DNA of 64,000 bases, taken from Miltoncostaea sp963770865 (GTDB lineage Bacteria > Actinomycetota > Thermoleophilia > Miltoncostaeales > Miltoncostaeaceae). The stretch covers positions 248,001 to 312,000 of the forward strand of contig CAVYRD010000001.1 of NCBI GenBank assembly GCA_963770865.1. The letters run 5' to 3'. Within the stretch, counting starts at the first letter, position 1, and each line of letters opens with the position of its first letter. The notes under the pieces were generated by a model, which saw nothing but the letters and a program-made list of their open reading frames with translations, was not told the DNA's origin and searched no databases. The position numbers and the translations under genes are program-made. Below are positions 1 through 8,420 of this stretch, piece by piece.

Positions 1-38
1 CGTTCGGTCATCTCGGGAATCACGATCGGAGGAACGCC

Positions 39-1176
39 GTGGAACGCACGTCAGCGTCAGCCGCGCCCGTCAAGGTGGGCGTCATCACGGACCAGACGGG
101 TCCGCTCTCGTTCATGGGGACCGCCAACGCGAACGTCGCCGCGATGGTGGTCGACGACATCAACGCCGCGGGCGGCCTCCTGGGGCGGCGGGTTCGACCT
201 GTACCTCGAGGACAGCGCGACCACCGACAGCGTGGGCGCGGCCAAGGCCGCGAAGCTCGTCCAGCAGGACCGCGTCGATGTGATCTTCGGCGGCATCTAC
301 AGCTCCACGCGGCAGGCCATCAAGGGCCCGGCCGTGGAGGAGGGCAGGACGCTCTACGTCTACCCCGAGCAGTACGAGGGGCAGGAGTGCGACCCCCTCA
401 TCTTCTGCACCGGCCCGGTGCCCGCGCAGCAGGTCGAGCCCCTGATCCCCTGGCTGATGCGCCACACGGGCGCGAGCACCTTCTACCTCCCCTCGGCGGA
501 CTACATCTGGCCGCGCGTGCTGAACGCGAAGGTCCGCCAGGTCGTCACCTCCCTCGGCGGCGAGATCGTCGGGGAGGAGTACTTCCCGATGGACCACACG
601 GACTACGCCGGGACCGTCGAGCGGATCGCCTCCAGCGACGCCGACGTCGTGTTCAACACGATCGTGCCGCCCGGGCTCACACCGTTCCTGTCGCTTCTCC
701 ATGACTCCGGGTTCACGGAGCGCGGCGGGTCCGTCGTCTGCACGTACATGGACGAGAACTTCCTGAACCTCGTGCCGGCCGCGCACGTGGAGGGCCTGTA
801 CAGCTGCCTGGACTACTACCGGACCGTGGGCGACCCGTTCAGCCGGGAGCTCACCCGGCGCTACGACGAGCGCTTCCCCGGCGCGGCCACCTTCACCGCC
901 GGCAGCGCGTGCACCGGCCTGTACCGAGGTCTCAAGCTGTGGGAGGCCGCCGTGCGGGAGGCGGGCTCGCTCCTGCAGGCGGACGTCATCGCGGCGCTCG
1001 ACCACGCGAGGATCGCCGAGGGGCCGGGCGGTCCGGCCGAGATGGTGCCCGGCCAGCACCACGTCCGCATGAACATGTACATCGCCCAGGCGAAGGACGG
1101 CCGGTTCAGGATCGTCGAGAGCCTGGGGATGATCGACCCGAAGGAGAGCGTGGTCGGCGCGGAACCGGCACCGTGA
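39..1176 (+). CDS. UrtA/AmiC-like ABC-type solute-binding protein (one frameshift)
   Basis: Type I periplasmic-binding fold of the branched-chain amino acid/urea/short-chain amide class. The start reads VKVGVITDQTGPLSFMG and the C-terminal half keeps family features such as GGIYSSTRQAI and YPEQYEGQE. Such proteins bind urea or amides for an ABC importer or for an amide sensor. The start is GTG at 39, with GGAGG at 28-32. The frame changes near 190: one extra G after GLLGRR restores FDLYLEDS. No signal peptide is visible after this start, so either the true start lies left of the window or the protein is a cytoplasmic AmiC-type sensor. The frameshift may be a sequencing indel. It forms the left flank of the tRNA-derived island. 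Confidence 0.72.
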
Positions 1177-1179
1177 CGG

Positions 1180-1240
1180 TGGGCGCTGCAGGACTCGAAC
1201 CTGCGACCCGGGGGTCATGAGAGGCGTTCGAGGGCCTCGG
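1180..1240 (-). repeat. tRNA-Met(CAU) 3'-half fragment, copy A (att-like, family I)
   Basis: Positions 1180-1221 match the 3' half of the complete tRNA at 20741-20814, from the discriminator base through the T arm (GGACTCGAACCTGC) to the anticodon complement ATG. The match stops there and is followed by a family-I flank, GAGGCGTTCGAGGGCCTCGG, also found after copies B, C and D. The 5' half of the tRNA is absent, so it cannot be a functional tRNA. I read it as the outermost displaced attachment site. Confidence 0.8.
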
Positions 1241-1266
1241 GCGCAGGCCCGTCCGTGGTCCGCCCG

Positions 1267-2490
1267 CTACGCCGCCACGCGGGTGGCCAGGGCGGCCACG
1301 ATCGCCTCGGCTGCCGCTGAGTCGTCGACGCCGCCGGCCCGGAGCGCCCGCCAGACCGGCACGTCGGTCAGCGCGCGGACCAGCCGGACCGTCTCCGGCG
1401 CCCGCTGCTCCGGCTCCAGGGCGGCGGCCACCAGGGCGTCGATCGACTCCTCCACGGCGGCCCGCGAGTTCGCGAGCAGCGCGAGCTTCCCGCTGTCGCG
1501 CCGCAGGGTCTCCAGGGAGGGTGCGGCGCGGTCGTAGAGGTCGAAGAGCGTCGACACCAGCGTCACCAGGCGCTCACGGGCGTCACGGCCCGCGAACAGG
1601 CCGGCCGCCTCCTCGGGCGGCGGCAGCCGCATCCGGCTGAACGCCAGCCCGCCGCAGGCGGGGACCAGGTCGTCGATCGTGGGGAAGCGCTCGCCGACCG
1701 CCGAGACCGGCACGCCGGCGCGCGCGGCGAGCTGCTCCCAGGTGGTGGCGAGCACTCCGCCGGCGGTGTGCAGCTCGAGCGCGGCGTCGAGGATCCGGTC
1801 GCGCACCGGGTCGCCCGAGGCGTGGCCGCCGCCCGGCGCGGGCGGCCGCCAACACGACCGCAGCAGGTCGCGCCACCACTCCACGTCCGTCCCCGGCCGC
1901 CCCGCCGCCCGCTCGCCGGCGGGTCGGCGGGGCGGGCCCCCGGCCGCGGGCGCGGGCGGCCCGCCCGCGCCCGCGCCGCGCTCCAGCGCCGCACGGCCGC
2001 GGGGACTGAGCTCCCACGACACCCGCCGGCCGGCCTTGCGCCGCAGCACCAGGCCCGCGTCGAGCAGGCGGGCCCCGGCGCGGCTCACCTGGGTCTCGTC
2101 CGTGACGAGGACGCCGCGCAACTCCGCGCTGCCGACGGCGCCCTCGCCCAGCGCGGCGAGGAAGCGCCACGCGAGCGTCCCGTGGGCCACGGCCTCGGCC
2201 TCGCCGGGCAGGCGCTCGAGCGCCCAGTACGCGGTGGCGGCGAAGGCGGCCGCGGCCCCCTCGGCGGCCGGCCCCGGCGCGGCCGCCCGCCGCGAGCGGA
2301 GGGCCCCCAGCGCCGCGCGCACGGCGACGACGTCGCCGGCGAGGACGGCGTCCACGAGCCCAAGCGCGACGGCGTCCACCGCCCCGTCGCCCGCGGAGCC
2401 CGCTCCGACCGCGGCGACGTGCCCGCAGAGGGCGGCGGCGCGGGCGTCTCCGGGTTGCGCGGCCGGGAGGCCTGACGAGACAGTAGTCAC
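1267..2490 (-). CDS. Winged-helix plus TetR-type double-domain transcriptional regulator
   Basis: The 407-residue protein carries two DNA-binding modules. Residues about 115-170 look like a MarR-type winged helix (TDETQVSRAGARLLDAGLV, then RRVSWELSPRGRAAL). A Pro/Gly-rich linker leads to a TetR-type N-terminal helix-turn-helix at about residues 225-275 (RILDAALELH, TWEQLAARAGVPVSAV) and a helical C-terminal domain. The start is GTG at 2490, only 16 bp from the divergent nitrilase gene. The -10-like TAGCCT lies six bases before the GTG, suggesting a leaderless transcript. The two-domain build is unusual; each domain alone is common. Ligand and targets are unknown, and regulation of the divergent gene is inferred from position. 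Confidence 0.7.
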   Translation of the reverse strand: MTTVSSGLPAAQPGDARAAALCGHVAAVGAGSAGDGAVDAVALGLVDAVLAGDVVAVRAALGALRSRRAAAPGPAAEGAAAAFAATAYWALERLPGEAEAVAHGTLAWRFLAALGEGAVGSAELRGVLVTDETQVSRAGARLLDAGLVLRRKAGRRVSWELSPRGRAALERGAGAGGPPAPAAGGPPRRPAGERAAGRPGTDVEWWRDLLRSCWRPPAPGGGHASGDPVRDRILDAALELHTAGGVLATTWEQLAARAGVPVSAVGERFPTIDDLVPACGGLAFSRMRLPPPEEAAGLFAGRDARERLVTLVSTLFDLYDRAAPSLETLRRDSGKLALLANSRAAVEESIDALVAAALEPEQRAPETVRLVRALTDVPVWRALRAGGVDDSAAAEAIVAALATRVAA

Positions 2491-2506
2491 CGCCCCAGGC
2501 TAGATC

Positions 2507-3892
2507 ATGTCAAGTAAAAGTCAACTTTTGACGGACGATCCCGCGGACCTGCTCTGCGCCGCATTCGACGCCATCCCGCGGATGGCGTTCCGGACCTCGG
2601 TCGAGCGCTGGAGCTTCGACCCGGCTCTCGACGCCGTGTCCGCGCGCGTCGAGGCGGCAGCGCTGTCGGGCGAGACCGGCGACGCCGCGCGGCTGGCCAC
2701 CGACGGGGACGACGCCACCCGTTACGCCGTCGTCCGCGGGCTCGACCGGGCCCTCGCCCGCGTGAACCCGCTCGGCGCCGACGTGCCGCCGCCGGCCCTC
2801 GCGCCGCTGGCCCTGCGCCACGCGCGCCACGGACGCCTCGACACGGGCGCCGCGGGCGGCGCCCTGCTGCCGCGCGTCGCAAGCGGCGGCCGGCGCGGCC
2901 AGCTCGCCGAGGACCTCGCGGACGCCCTGGGCGCCGTCGTCCGCGTGCCCGCCGCGGACTGGGCGGCCTGCGACCACGCCGTGCTCCCCCCGTGGGCGCG
3001 TCTGACGCGGGCGGACCGCGAGCGCGGCCTCCGCATCGCGGCGACACCGATGATCGCCGACCCGGAGGAGCTGGACTGGCGGGTGCAGGAGCGCCGCGGC
3101 CTGCGCTTCTACCGGATCGCGCCGGCCGACCGCCCGACGACGCGCGAGCGGGTGGAGCGCGTGGTCAGCGCGTTCGACGCCGCCGGCGCGGCGATCGCGG
3201 TCGCGCCCGAGCTGTGTCTGTCACCGGCGCTCCTCGATGAGTGGCGGCGCGTCCTGGCCGGGCGGCCCGGCGCCGCCGAGAGCGCGCTGCGGCTGGTGCT
3301 CGTGGGGACCGGCAACGTCGAGCGCGCCGACCCGCCGAGTAACACGGCCGTGCTCCTCGACGCCCAGACGGGCGAGGTCGCGGCGATTCAGCGCAAGATC
3401 CATCCATTCAACCTCACGCCGGCCGATGTGGAGCTGTGGGGGCTCGCGGAGCGCCTGCCCGCCCCCGTCGACGAGGACCTCAGCCCCGGCGAGCGGGTCA
3501 CTGTGCTCGAGGCCGGCGGCGTGCGGCTCGCCGTGCTCGTCTGCGAGGATCTCGCGCGGCTTCCGGCGCTCGCGGGGCCGCTCTGCTCCCACGGGATCTC
3601 GCTCCTGCTGGTGCCGGTCTTCGCGCGGCCAACGAAGGATCGCCGCTGGGAGCGGGCGCGGGCCGAGTCGTACAGCGACGCCACCGGGGCGGCGATCGTC
3701 GTGGCGAACAGCCTGGTGATGGCGAGCATGCTCCGCGTCGTCCCGGCCGGGACGGCGATCGCCGTCGGCGCCGGGACCGCGGCCGTGGGCGCGGCGCCGG
3801 GCCCGGACACCGCGGTTGTGTTCGCGGTCGAGGGCGGGGTCGCGACGGTCGACGGCGGGGGGCCGGTGACCGGGGACGGGGCCGCGCGGTAG
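2507..3892 (+). CDS. Carbon-nitrogen hydrolase (nitrilase superfamily) with long N-terminal extension
   Basis: The C-terminal part carries the nitrilase-superfamily catalytic set: Glu235 in APELCLSP, Lys297 in IQRKIHPF and Cys346 in VLVCEDLAR. Enzymes of this fold hydrolyse nitriles, amides or carbamoyl groups. The substrate cannot be read from sequence. Residues 1-180 form an extension without a recognised domain, rich in Ala and Asp, and the C-terminal 60 residues are low in complexity. At 461 aa it is longer than typical 270-350 aa members. The ATG at 2507 was taken because the frame is open from there, but the palindrome over codons 2-9 leaves a later start possible. It diverges from the double-domain regulator. 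Confidence 0.75.
   Translation: MSSKSQLLTDDPADLLCAAFDAIPRMAFRTSVERWSFDPALDAVSARVEAAALSGETGDAARLATDGDDATRYAVVRGLDRALARVNPLGADVPPPALAPLALRHARHGRLDTGAAGGALLPRVASGGRRGQLAEDLADALGAVVRVPAADWAACDHAVLPPWARLTRADRERGLRIAATPMIADPEELDWRVQERRGLRFYRIAPADRPTTRERVERVVSAFDAAGAAIAVAPELCLSPALLDEWRRVLAGRPGAAESALRLVLVGTGNVERADPPSNTAVLLDAQTGEVAAIQRKIHPFNLTPADVELWGLAERLPAPVDEDLSPGERVTVLEAGGVRLAVLVCEDLARLPALAGPLCSHGISLLLVPVFARPTKDRRWERARAESYSDATGAAIVVANSLVMASMLRVVPAGTAIAVGAGTAAVGAAPGPDTAVVFAVEGGVATVDGGGPVTGDGAAR
2509..2532. promoter_or_regulatory. AT-rich palindrome in the divergent regulator/nitrilase region
   Basis: AAAAGT-CA-ACTTTT (2516-2529) is a perfect inverted repeat in an otherwise GC-rich region. It sits inside a wider GTCAA/TTGAC pair (2509-2513, 2528-2532). 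On the minus strand it contains a TTGACT -35-like hexamer spaced 16 bp from TAGCCT, just before the regulator start. It is a plausible operator for autoregulation. It overlaps the first codons assigned to the nitrilase, whose true start could therefore lie downstream. Confidence 0.5.
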
Positions 3893-3959
3893 CGTCGGTC
3901 GGGTCGTCCAGCACCATCTCATGGGCGGCTCTGCGACGAGATCCCGGCCGCTCGGGGTG

Positions 3960-4619
3960 TCAGCGCGTCCGGGCCGGGTCATCCGCCGGCAGCACATCAC
4001 ACGCCCAGGGCCTGAGCTTCCACTCGGGTACCGGCGGATCCCTGTCCGGATGCGGCACGAAGCGCGAGCGCTCGACGAGCTCCATGCGGTGGATGTAGCG
4101 CGGGCAGTTCGGGAACACCTGGGTCGCCTGCACACGCACGACGAATTGGGCCTGCGGGTACGCGCCGAGCAGAGGATCGCGCTCGTCGATCGCGGCCGTC
4201 CCGTTCACGCGGAGACGCGAAGGGCGCTCCGAGCGGAAGTCGATGAAGAGGAGACCGACGTGCGGATTGACCCGCAGGTTGCCCATCGACAGGTACATGC
4301 CGTTGCCGTCGTATGCCGGGAACGCGATGGTCCGCGCGTCGAGTACCTTCACGAAGCCGGGCGCGCCGCCCTTGTAGGAGCACTGCGGCCGCCCCTCGGC
4401 GTCCGCGGTGGCCAGGAAGAACATGTCCATGCGTTGGATGAAGGCGCGGTCGTCGTCGTCGATGACCGCGCGCACGAGGCGCTCGTCGAGGCGGTCGGCC
4501 AGCCGCCGCGTGTCCCAGCGGTCCTGGAAGTGGCGGGAGCCCTCGTGGTAGCGGTCGGGCACGGCCGACTCCCCCGAGGCGGAGAAGCCGACGGCGCCGG
4601 CGGGGACGTGCTCGTCCAT
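3960..4619 (-). CDS. Pyridoxamine 5'-phosphate oxidase-related flavin-binding protein
   Basis: The 219-aa protein has the split-barrel FMN-binding pattern: IQRMDMFFLATADAEGRPQCSYKGGAPGFV, then AFPAYDGNGMYLSMGNLRVNP and VGLLFIDF, which are typical of PNPOx-like proteins of the general-stress or nitroreductase-like group. These bind FMN, F420 or heme and usually reduce small molecules; true PNP oxidase activity is unlikely. The start ATG 4619 gives a full-length product. It lies between the convergent nitrilase gene and a cupin gene on the same strand, inside the first cargo interval of the island. Confidence 0.75.
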   Translation of the reverse strand: MDEHVPAGAVGFSASGESAVPDRYHEGSRHFQDRWDTRRLADRLDERLVRAVIDDDDRAFIQRMDMFFLATADAEGRPQCSYKGGAPGFVKVLDARTIAFPAYDGNGMYLSMGNLRVNPHVGLLFIDFRSERPSRLRVNGTAAIDERDPLLGAYPQAQFVVRVQATQVFPNCPRYIHRMELVERSRFVPHPDRDPPVPEWKLRPWACDVLPADDPARTR

Positions 4620-4852
4620 CCGCCGACGCTACCTCTGCGAACAGCGCGCGCACAAGGACAGTTTGCAGGGATTTCCTCCCGATCCCCCTCCCCGTGGGCG
4701 AGCGGAAGGCCTCCCGGGGCTGCGGGGTGGACGCGACCCGACCGCTGCGGGACGCGCACGCGACCGGGTCGCCAACGCGCGGGCACCCGCGGGCGTCCTT
4801 GCGCTGCCGATCAACGATCTCGTCGCCGAACGCCGCTCGCGCGCCTCGGGCG

Positions 4853-5356
4853 TCAGGTCACTGCGGACCAGAGCTCGGTCAGCAGGCCGTCCGCCCCGCC
4901 GACGGGGTCGTTGTCGGGGAGCGGCACCGCCGCGATGTTGGCGAGGACCTCGTCGCGCTCGGCCGGGTCGCCGCGGCGAAGGTCGCACCACATCCCGTTC
5001 GGGTAGGCGCCGACGACGTGCAGCTCGCCGATCGCTCCGACGTTGCAGTGCCCCGTTCCGGCTGGCAGGACGAGGACATCGCCCTGCACGACCTCGAAGC
5101 GACGCCCGCGGGGGCCACCGAGGACGACTGACGCGGAGCCGGCGACGATGCCGAGCACCTCGTGCGCCGTCGAGTGGAAGTGATGGAAGGCGTAGATCCC
5201 GTCCACCCAGGCGCCGCGCCAGCCGTTGCGCGCGAACAGCTCCGCGCAGTCCTGCGCCGCGCGGGCTCCGTCGATGTCGTGATAGACGAGGACCGGGAGC
5301 CGCGAGTTCGGAATCGCGCCGGCGTCGTCGAAGCGGTGCGTCTCCGGCCGGATCAT
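4853..5356 (-). CDS. Cupin domain protein (YjlB-like)
   Basis: This 167-aa single-cupin protein carries the metal-site motif HFHSTAHEVLGIVAGSA and a second cupin motif GDVLVLPAGTGHCN, giving three His and one Glu as probable ligands. The layout, with a short N-terminal LPVLVYHDI strand and a tail holding NGMWCDLRRGD, fits the YjlB-type family, whose biochemical role is not established. The start is ATG 5356. About 230 bp without a supported gene separates it from the PNPOx-like gene. Confidence 0.72.
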   Translation of the reverse strand: MIRPETHRFDDAGAIPNSRLPVLVYHDIDGARAAQDCAELFARNGWRGAWVDGIYAFHHFHSTAHEVLGIVAGSASVVLGGPRGRRFEVVQGDVLVLPAGTGHCNVGAIGELHVVGAYPNGMWCDLRRGDPAERDEVLANIAAVPLPDNDPVGGADGLLTELWSAVT

Positions 5357-5451
5357 CCCGTGAACCTAGCGAGCGGCGGTGGACTTCGAGCACGCGGGCG
5401 ACGGCCCGGTCCATGTCGCCGACGTGGTCCCCGGCGCGGCGCGCATGCCCG

Positions 5452-5571
5452 TCATGCGATCTGGGTCAGCACCCAGGCGCCGGCGGCGAGCGCGAGGACG
5501 GTGCCGATCAGCCCGACCCGCGTCAGGCCGGGCAGCGGGCGCGTCAGGCAATGCGCGGCGGACTCCGTCAC
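5452..5571 (-). CDS. Possible 39-aa single-span membrane protein
   Basis: A short GTG-started frame begins 10 bp after the DUF899 stop on the same strand. It encodes one hydrophobic helix, LIGTVLALAAGAWVLTQIA, at its C-terminus. No homologue is recognised. It may be a small membrane protein cotranscribed with the DUF899 gene or a remnant of a larger gene. Support is limited to position, strand and hydrophobicity. Confidence 0.3.
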   Translation of the reverse strand: MTESAAHCLTRPLPGLTRVGLIGTVLALAAGAWVLTQIA

Positions 5572-5580
5572 CGGCCCGAC

Positions 5581-6354
5581 TCAGGCGGTGACGTCCTCGT
5601 ACTCGTCGTGGCGGACCCAGATGTGCTCGTCCCCGTTGCGTCCCAGCGGCGCGCGGTCGAGCCACTGGTAGGCGCCCCACAGGCCGTCGAGCCCGCGGCC
5701 GTAGGCCGAGTAGGTGTGGTGGACGGCGCCGTCGGAGAAGGCGAAGGCGCTCATACCCGGCATTTCCTGGAGGAACTCCGCCAGATCGGCTCCGGCGCTC
5801 GCGGCCGTCTCGGCCAGGGCGCCGGAGTCGGCCTCGAAGAGCGGCGTGCGGTCCGCGAAGGTCGCGAAGTTGTACTCGCCGCCTTCGCGCAGCTGCTCCG
5901 GCGTGAACGACGCCGCGAAGTCGTAATTGAAGTCGCTGCCGAGCGACGAGACCCAGGAGAACGTCCAGCCCATGCGCCGCTTGTAGGCCCGGAGCTTCTC
6001 GAGCGGGGCGCGCGAGATGCAGACGAAGTTCGCGTCGGCCCGGTTCGCGAGGTGGACGTGGAAGCCGTTGAAGCCGTCGGCGATCGACGAGCAGCTGGGG
6101 CAGCCCGCTTCGAACTCCGGGCCGAACATGAAGTGGTAGACGAGCAACTGCGGGCGCCCGTCGAACAGCTGGGCCAGCGTCCTCCTCCCGTCGTCGGTCT
6201 CGAACGCGTACTCCTTCTCGACGCGCACCCAGGGCAGCTCCCGGCGCTCGCGGGCGAGCTCGTCGCCGCGGCGGGTGTGCTCCTTCTCGCGGGCCAGCAG
6301 TCCCTTGCGGGCGACCAGCCACTCCTCGCGCGTTCCGATCTTGTGGTTCGTCAT
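5581..6354 (-). CDS. DUF899 thioredoxin-fold family protein
   Basis: The 257-aa protein starts MTNHKIGTREEWLVARKGLL and has the DUF899 pattern: FDGRPQLLVYHFMFGPEF, GCPSCSSIADGF (CPSC dyad) and GWTFSWVSSLGSDFNYDF. The family has a thioredoxin-like fold with unproven function and is often paired with ArsR-SRPBCC genes, as here. The start at 6354 was chosen over the much longer open frame (to 6792) because homology begins at MTNHK and this ATG overlaps the ArsR stop by 4 bp (6351-6354), a typical translational coupling. Confidence 0.85.
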   Translation of the reverse strand: MTNHKIGTREEWLVARKGLLAREKEHTRRGDELARERRELPWVRVEKEYAFETDDGRRTLAQLFDGRPQLLVYHFMFGPEFEAGCPSCSSIADGFNGFHVHLANRADANFVCISRAPLEKLRAYKRRMGWTFSWVSSLGSDFNYDFAASFTPEQLREGGEYNFATFADRTPLFEADSGALAETAASAGADLAEFLQEMPGMSAFAFSDGAVHHTYSAYGRGLDGLWGAYQWLDRAPLGRNGDEHIWVRHDEYEDVTA

Positions 6355-6722
6355 CGCTTGCGCTCCTGCTCGTGACGTTCTCTCTGCTCCTCGCGTGCCG
6401 CAGACTCGGCGATGCGCTTGATCGTCGACAGGCGCGCGTCCCACTCCGCCGCGAGCTGCGTCATCGCGCGAGTTGCGGCGTTGAGCCGCTGCGGACGGAT
6501 CGCATAGCGCACCTCCCGCCCCCGCCGACTGCCCTCCACGAGCCCGGCACGGTTCAGGACGGCGATCTGCTTGGCCACCGCCTGGCGGGTGACGGGCAGC
6601 TCGCGGGCCAGCATGGTCGCGGTCGCCTCCCCCCGGTCCAGGAGGACGTCGAGCAGCCGACGGCGGGTGGGATCGGCGACCGCCGACCACAGCTCGTCGA
6701 CCTCGGCCGCGACGGGGCTCAT
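6351..6722 (-). CDS. ArsR-family winged-helix regulator
   Basis: This 123-aa protein has the ArsR/SmtB fold: LWSAVADPTRRRLLDVLLDRGEATATMLA, then the recognition helix TRQAVAKQIAVLNRAGLV and the wing RRGREVRYAI. No metal-binding Cys cluster is present, which fits the non-metal ArsR subgroup fused or linked to SRPBCC/AHSA1 proteins. It overlaps both neighbours by 4 bp (ATGA), so SRPBCC, ArsR and DUF899 form one tightly coupled operon. The palindrome at 7196-7210 is its likely operator. Confidence 0.85.
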   Translation of the reverse strand: MSPVAAEVDELWSAVADPTRRRLLDVLLDRGEATATMLARELPVTRQAVAKQIAVLNRAGLVEGSRRGREVRYAIRPQRLNAATRAMTQLAAEWDARLSTIKRIAESAAREEQRERHEQERKR

Positions 6723-7177
6723 CGGTCGGCCGACGTGCGGGTCCGCCGCCCGAGGTACTCATCCAGCTCGCCGAGCTCGTGCTCCCAGCCACGGCGGTGG
6801 CCGTCGTGGTGCCGCTGCTTCTCGTCGTCGGGCCCGGCGAGGTCCCGGAAGCCGCTTTCGACCACCGTCAGCCGCGTCGAATCGCCCTCTGCGCTGAGGC
6901 GGAACTCGACCAGCGTCGAGTTGTCCTCGGCGATGTCCTGGCCGGGGTGGACGGCCCATCGGAGGGAGAAGAAGTGCGGCGGCTCCACCCGCTCGACACG
7001 CCCGTGGACGCTGCCGCGCCCGTTCCAGTGGAGGACCGCCTTTCCGCCGGGCCTCAGGTCGAGGTCGACCGAATCGCTGAACCAGGCGCTGATGTGCTCG
7101 GGCTCGGTCACGACCGCCCACACCACCTCCAGGGGCGCGTCGATCACGATCTCGCGTTCGATCCGCGGGGGGACCAT
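6719..7177 (-). CDS. SRPBCC (AHSA1-like) domain protein
   Basis: The 152-aa protein has the START/Bet v1-like helix-grip pattern of the AHSA1 group: IEREIVIDAPLEVVWAVVTEPEHISAWF, RPGGKAVLHW, then TRLTVVESGF and a C-terminal helix. These proteins bind hydrophobic ligands and are commonly encoded with ArsR regulators. The start was set at ATG 7177 because GGGAGG lies seven bases upstream; the open frame runs further to 7204 without a better site. It is the first gene of the three-gene operon. Confidence 0.8.
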   Translation of the reverse strand: MVPPRIEREIVIDAPLEVVWAVVTEPEHISAWFSDSVDLDLRPGGKAVLHWNGRGSVHGRVERVEPPHFFSLRWAVHPGQDIAEDNSTLVEFRLSAEGDSTRLTVVESGFRDLAGPDDEKQRHHDGHRRGWEHELGELDEYLGRRTRTSADR

Positions 7178-7195
7178 CGAGCGCCTCCCGGATGT

Positions 7196-7210
7196 GCAAC
7201 CCAAGGTTGC
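7196..7210 (-). promoter_or_regulatory. Palindromic operator GCAACC-N3-GGTTGC upstream of the ArsR operon
   Basis: A perfect 6-bp inverted repeat with a 3-bp spacer lies 19 bp before the SRPBCC start codon, next to a TAGGGT -10-like hexamer (minus strand). Autoregulated ArsR operons usually carry such a site between promoter and first gene, so this is the expected binding site of the ArsR protein encoded here. Confidence 0.6.
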
Positions 7211-7379
7211 GTCACCCTAGCACGAGACGGGCCCCGGGAGGCATCTCTCAGACGCGATCGGGACGATCTGCCGGATCCGTCCGACCCATTCGTCACGTTC
7301 CCTGGGAGGAGGTGCCAGTCGCCCACCAGTCGGGCCTCTCCGGGCCACTCCGCTGACCCAGCAGCCCGTCACGACGAGG

Positions 7380-7450
7380 TGGGCGCGGCAGGACTCGAGC
7401 CTGCGACCCAGGGATCAGAAGAGGCAGTCCGAGGCTTCGGCGGGCCTCGC
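7380..7450 (-). repeat. tRNA-Met(CAU) 3'-half fragment, copy B (family I)
   Basis: 7380-7421 repeats the 3' half of the tRNA at 20741; the T arm is GGACTCGAGCCTGC and the anticodon position is mutated (CAGAAG in place of CATGAG). The upstream stretch GCCCGTCACGA resembles the sequence just outside the intact tRNA at 20741. The family-I flank after the core folds as CGAGGC-loop-GCCTCG. It is not a functional tRNA. Confidence 0.8.
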
Positions 7451-7505
7451 TACAGACCTACGTTAGGATGGCCGAAGATCGAGCGGCAAAGGAGCGATCC
7501 TGGGT

Positions 7506-7901
7506 ATGACGAGCCGTGAGCAAGCGACCGGGGAACCCGCTTCCCGGCTCATCGACCAGCGGATCCGCGACCTTGGGGGATGGCGCGGGGAGACCCTGGC
7601 CCGCATGCGAGCGCTGATCATGGAAGCCGACCCCGAGATGACCGAGGAGTGGAAGTGGAAGGGCACTCCGGTCTGGTCGCACCACGGGATCGTCTGCACC
7701 GGGGAGGCGTACACGAAGGTCGTGAAGCTCACGTTCGCCCGGGGGGCCAGGCTCCCAGACCCGTCGCGCCTCTTCAATTCCAGCTTGGAGGGCAACACGC
7801 GAAGGGCGATCGACATCCACGAAGGGGAGAAGGTTAACGCGGGCGCGTTCAAGGCGCTCGTGAAGGCCGCGGTGGCCCATAATGGCCCGCCGGCCAAGTA
7901 A
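7506..7901 (+). CDS. DUF1801 (YdhG-like) domain protein
   Basis: This 131-aa protein has the DUF1801 pattern: IRDLGGWRGETLARMRALIMEADPEMTEEWKWKGTPVWSHHG, then TKVVKLTFARGA, DPSRLFNSSLEGNTRRAID and a Lys-rich helix at the end. The family is small, cytosolic and of unproven function, and is frequent in soil actinobacteria. It follows tRNA fragment B directly and is followed by an AbiEii-like remnant in the same direction. Confidence 0.82.
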   Translation: MTSREQATGEPASRLIDQRIRDLGGWRGETLARMRALIMEADPEMTEEWKWKGTPVWSHHGIVCTGEAYTKVVKLTFARGARLPDPSRLFNSSLEGNTRRAIDIHEGEKVNAGAFKALVKAAVAHNGPPAK

Positions 7902-7909
7902 CGGTAGAC

Positions 7910-8251
7910 GTGCTCTCCCGGACCCAGCTCGTTGACGTCTCGGCCGCCGGTCGGCCGGGCCGAGTTCCGCGCCCGGATCTCGCCGGCGTGATCGTGCTGA
8001 AGGCGGCCGCGGCTCGGACCGACCGCAAGCGCGGACCGGAGCGGCACTTGGGCGACCTGGCCTTCCTGCTCTCCCTCGTCGCCGACCCCTACGCGCTCCG
8101 CGACGAGTTAGGCGCCAAGAACTGCCGTCGCCTCGGAGCCGTCGCGCCGCTGACCGGGGACGATCACCCCGCCTGGCGCGAGCTGGACCCCTCGGTCCGG
8201 TCGAACGCCAAGGCGGCCTTCACCCTCGTGACCGGCCGAACCGTCGCGTAG
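7910..8251 (+). pseudogene. AbiEii-like nucleotidyltransferase toxin, C-terminal remnant
   Basis: The translation resembles the C-terminal half of AbiEii/AbiGii-type nucleotidyltransferases: VPRPDLAGVIVLKAAAA, then DRKRGPERHLGDLAFLLSLVADP and a tail ending VRSNAKAAFTLVTG. The N-terminal nucleotidyltransferase domain (GS and DxD motifs) is missing, so it cannot act as a toxin as it stands. The same tail ending recurs at 10915-10959, again just before a tRNA fragment. The family call rests on remembered pattern, not on a search. Confidence 0.5.
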
Positions 8252-8347
8252 AGCAAGGTTCACACGCTGGTTCCCAATTGCGGCGGTCGTGCCAGGGTGC
8301 CACGCCGCATCCTGACAGGAACCCTCTAGCCATCGCGGTTTCCGAAG

Positions 8348-8420
8348 TGGGCGTGGCAGGACTCGAACCTGCGGCCCAGGGATCATGAGAGGCGGTCGAG
8401 GGCGTCGGGCGGCCTCGGAT
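8348..8420 (-). repeat. tRNA-Met(CAU) 3'-half fragment, copy C (family I)
   Basis: 8348-8389 repeats the tRNA 3' half through the anticodon complement (GATCATGAG). About 95 bp before it (from GGTTCACACGCTGGTTCCCA) is shared with copy D, and the family-I hairpin flank follows it. This is one boundary of the metalloprotease cargo interval. Confidence 0.82.
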
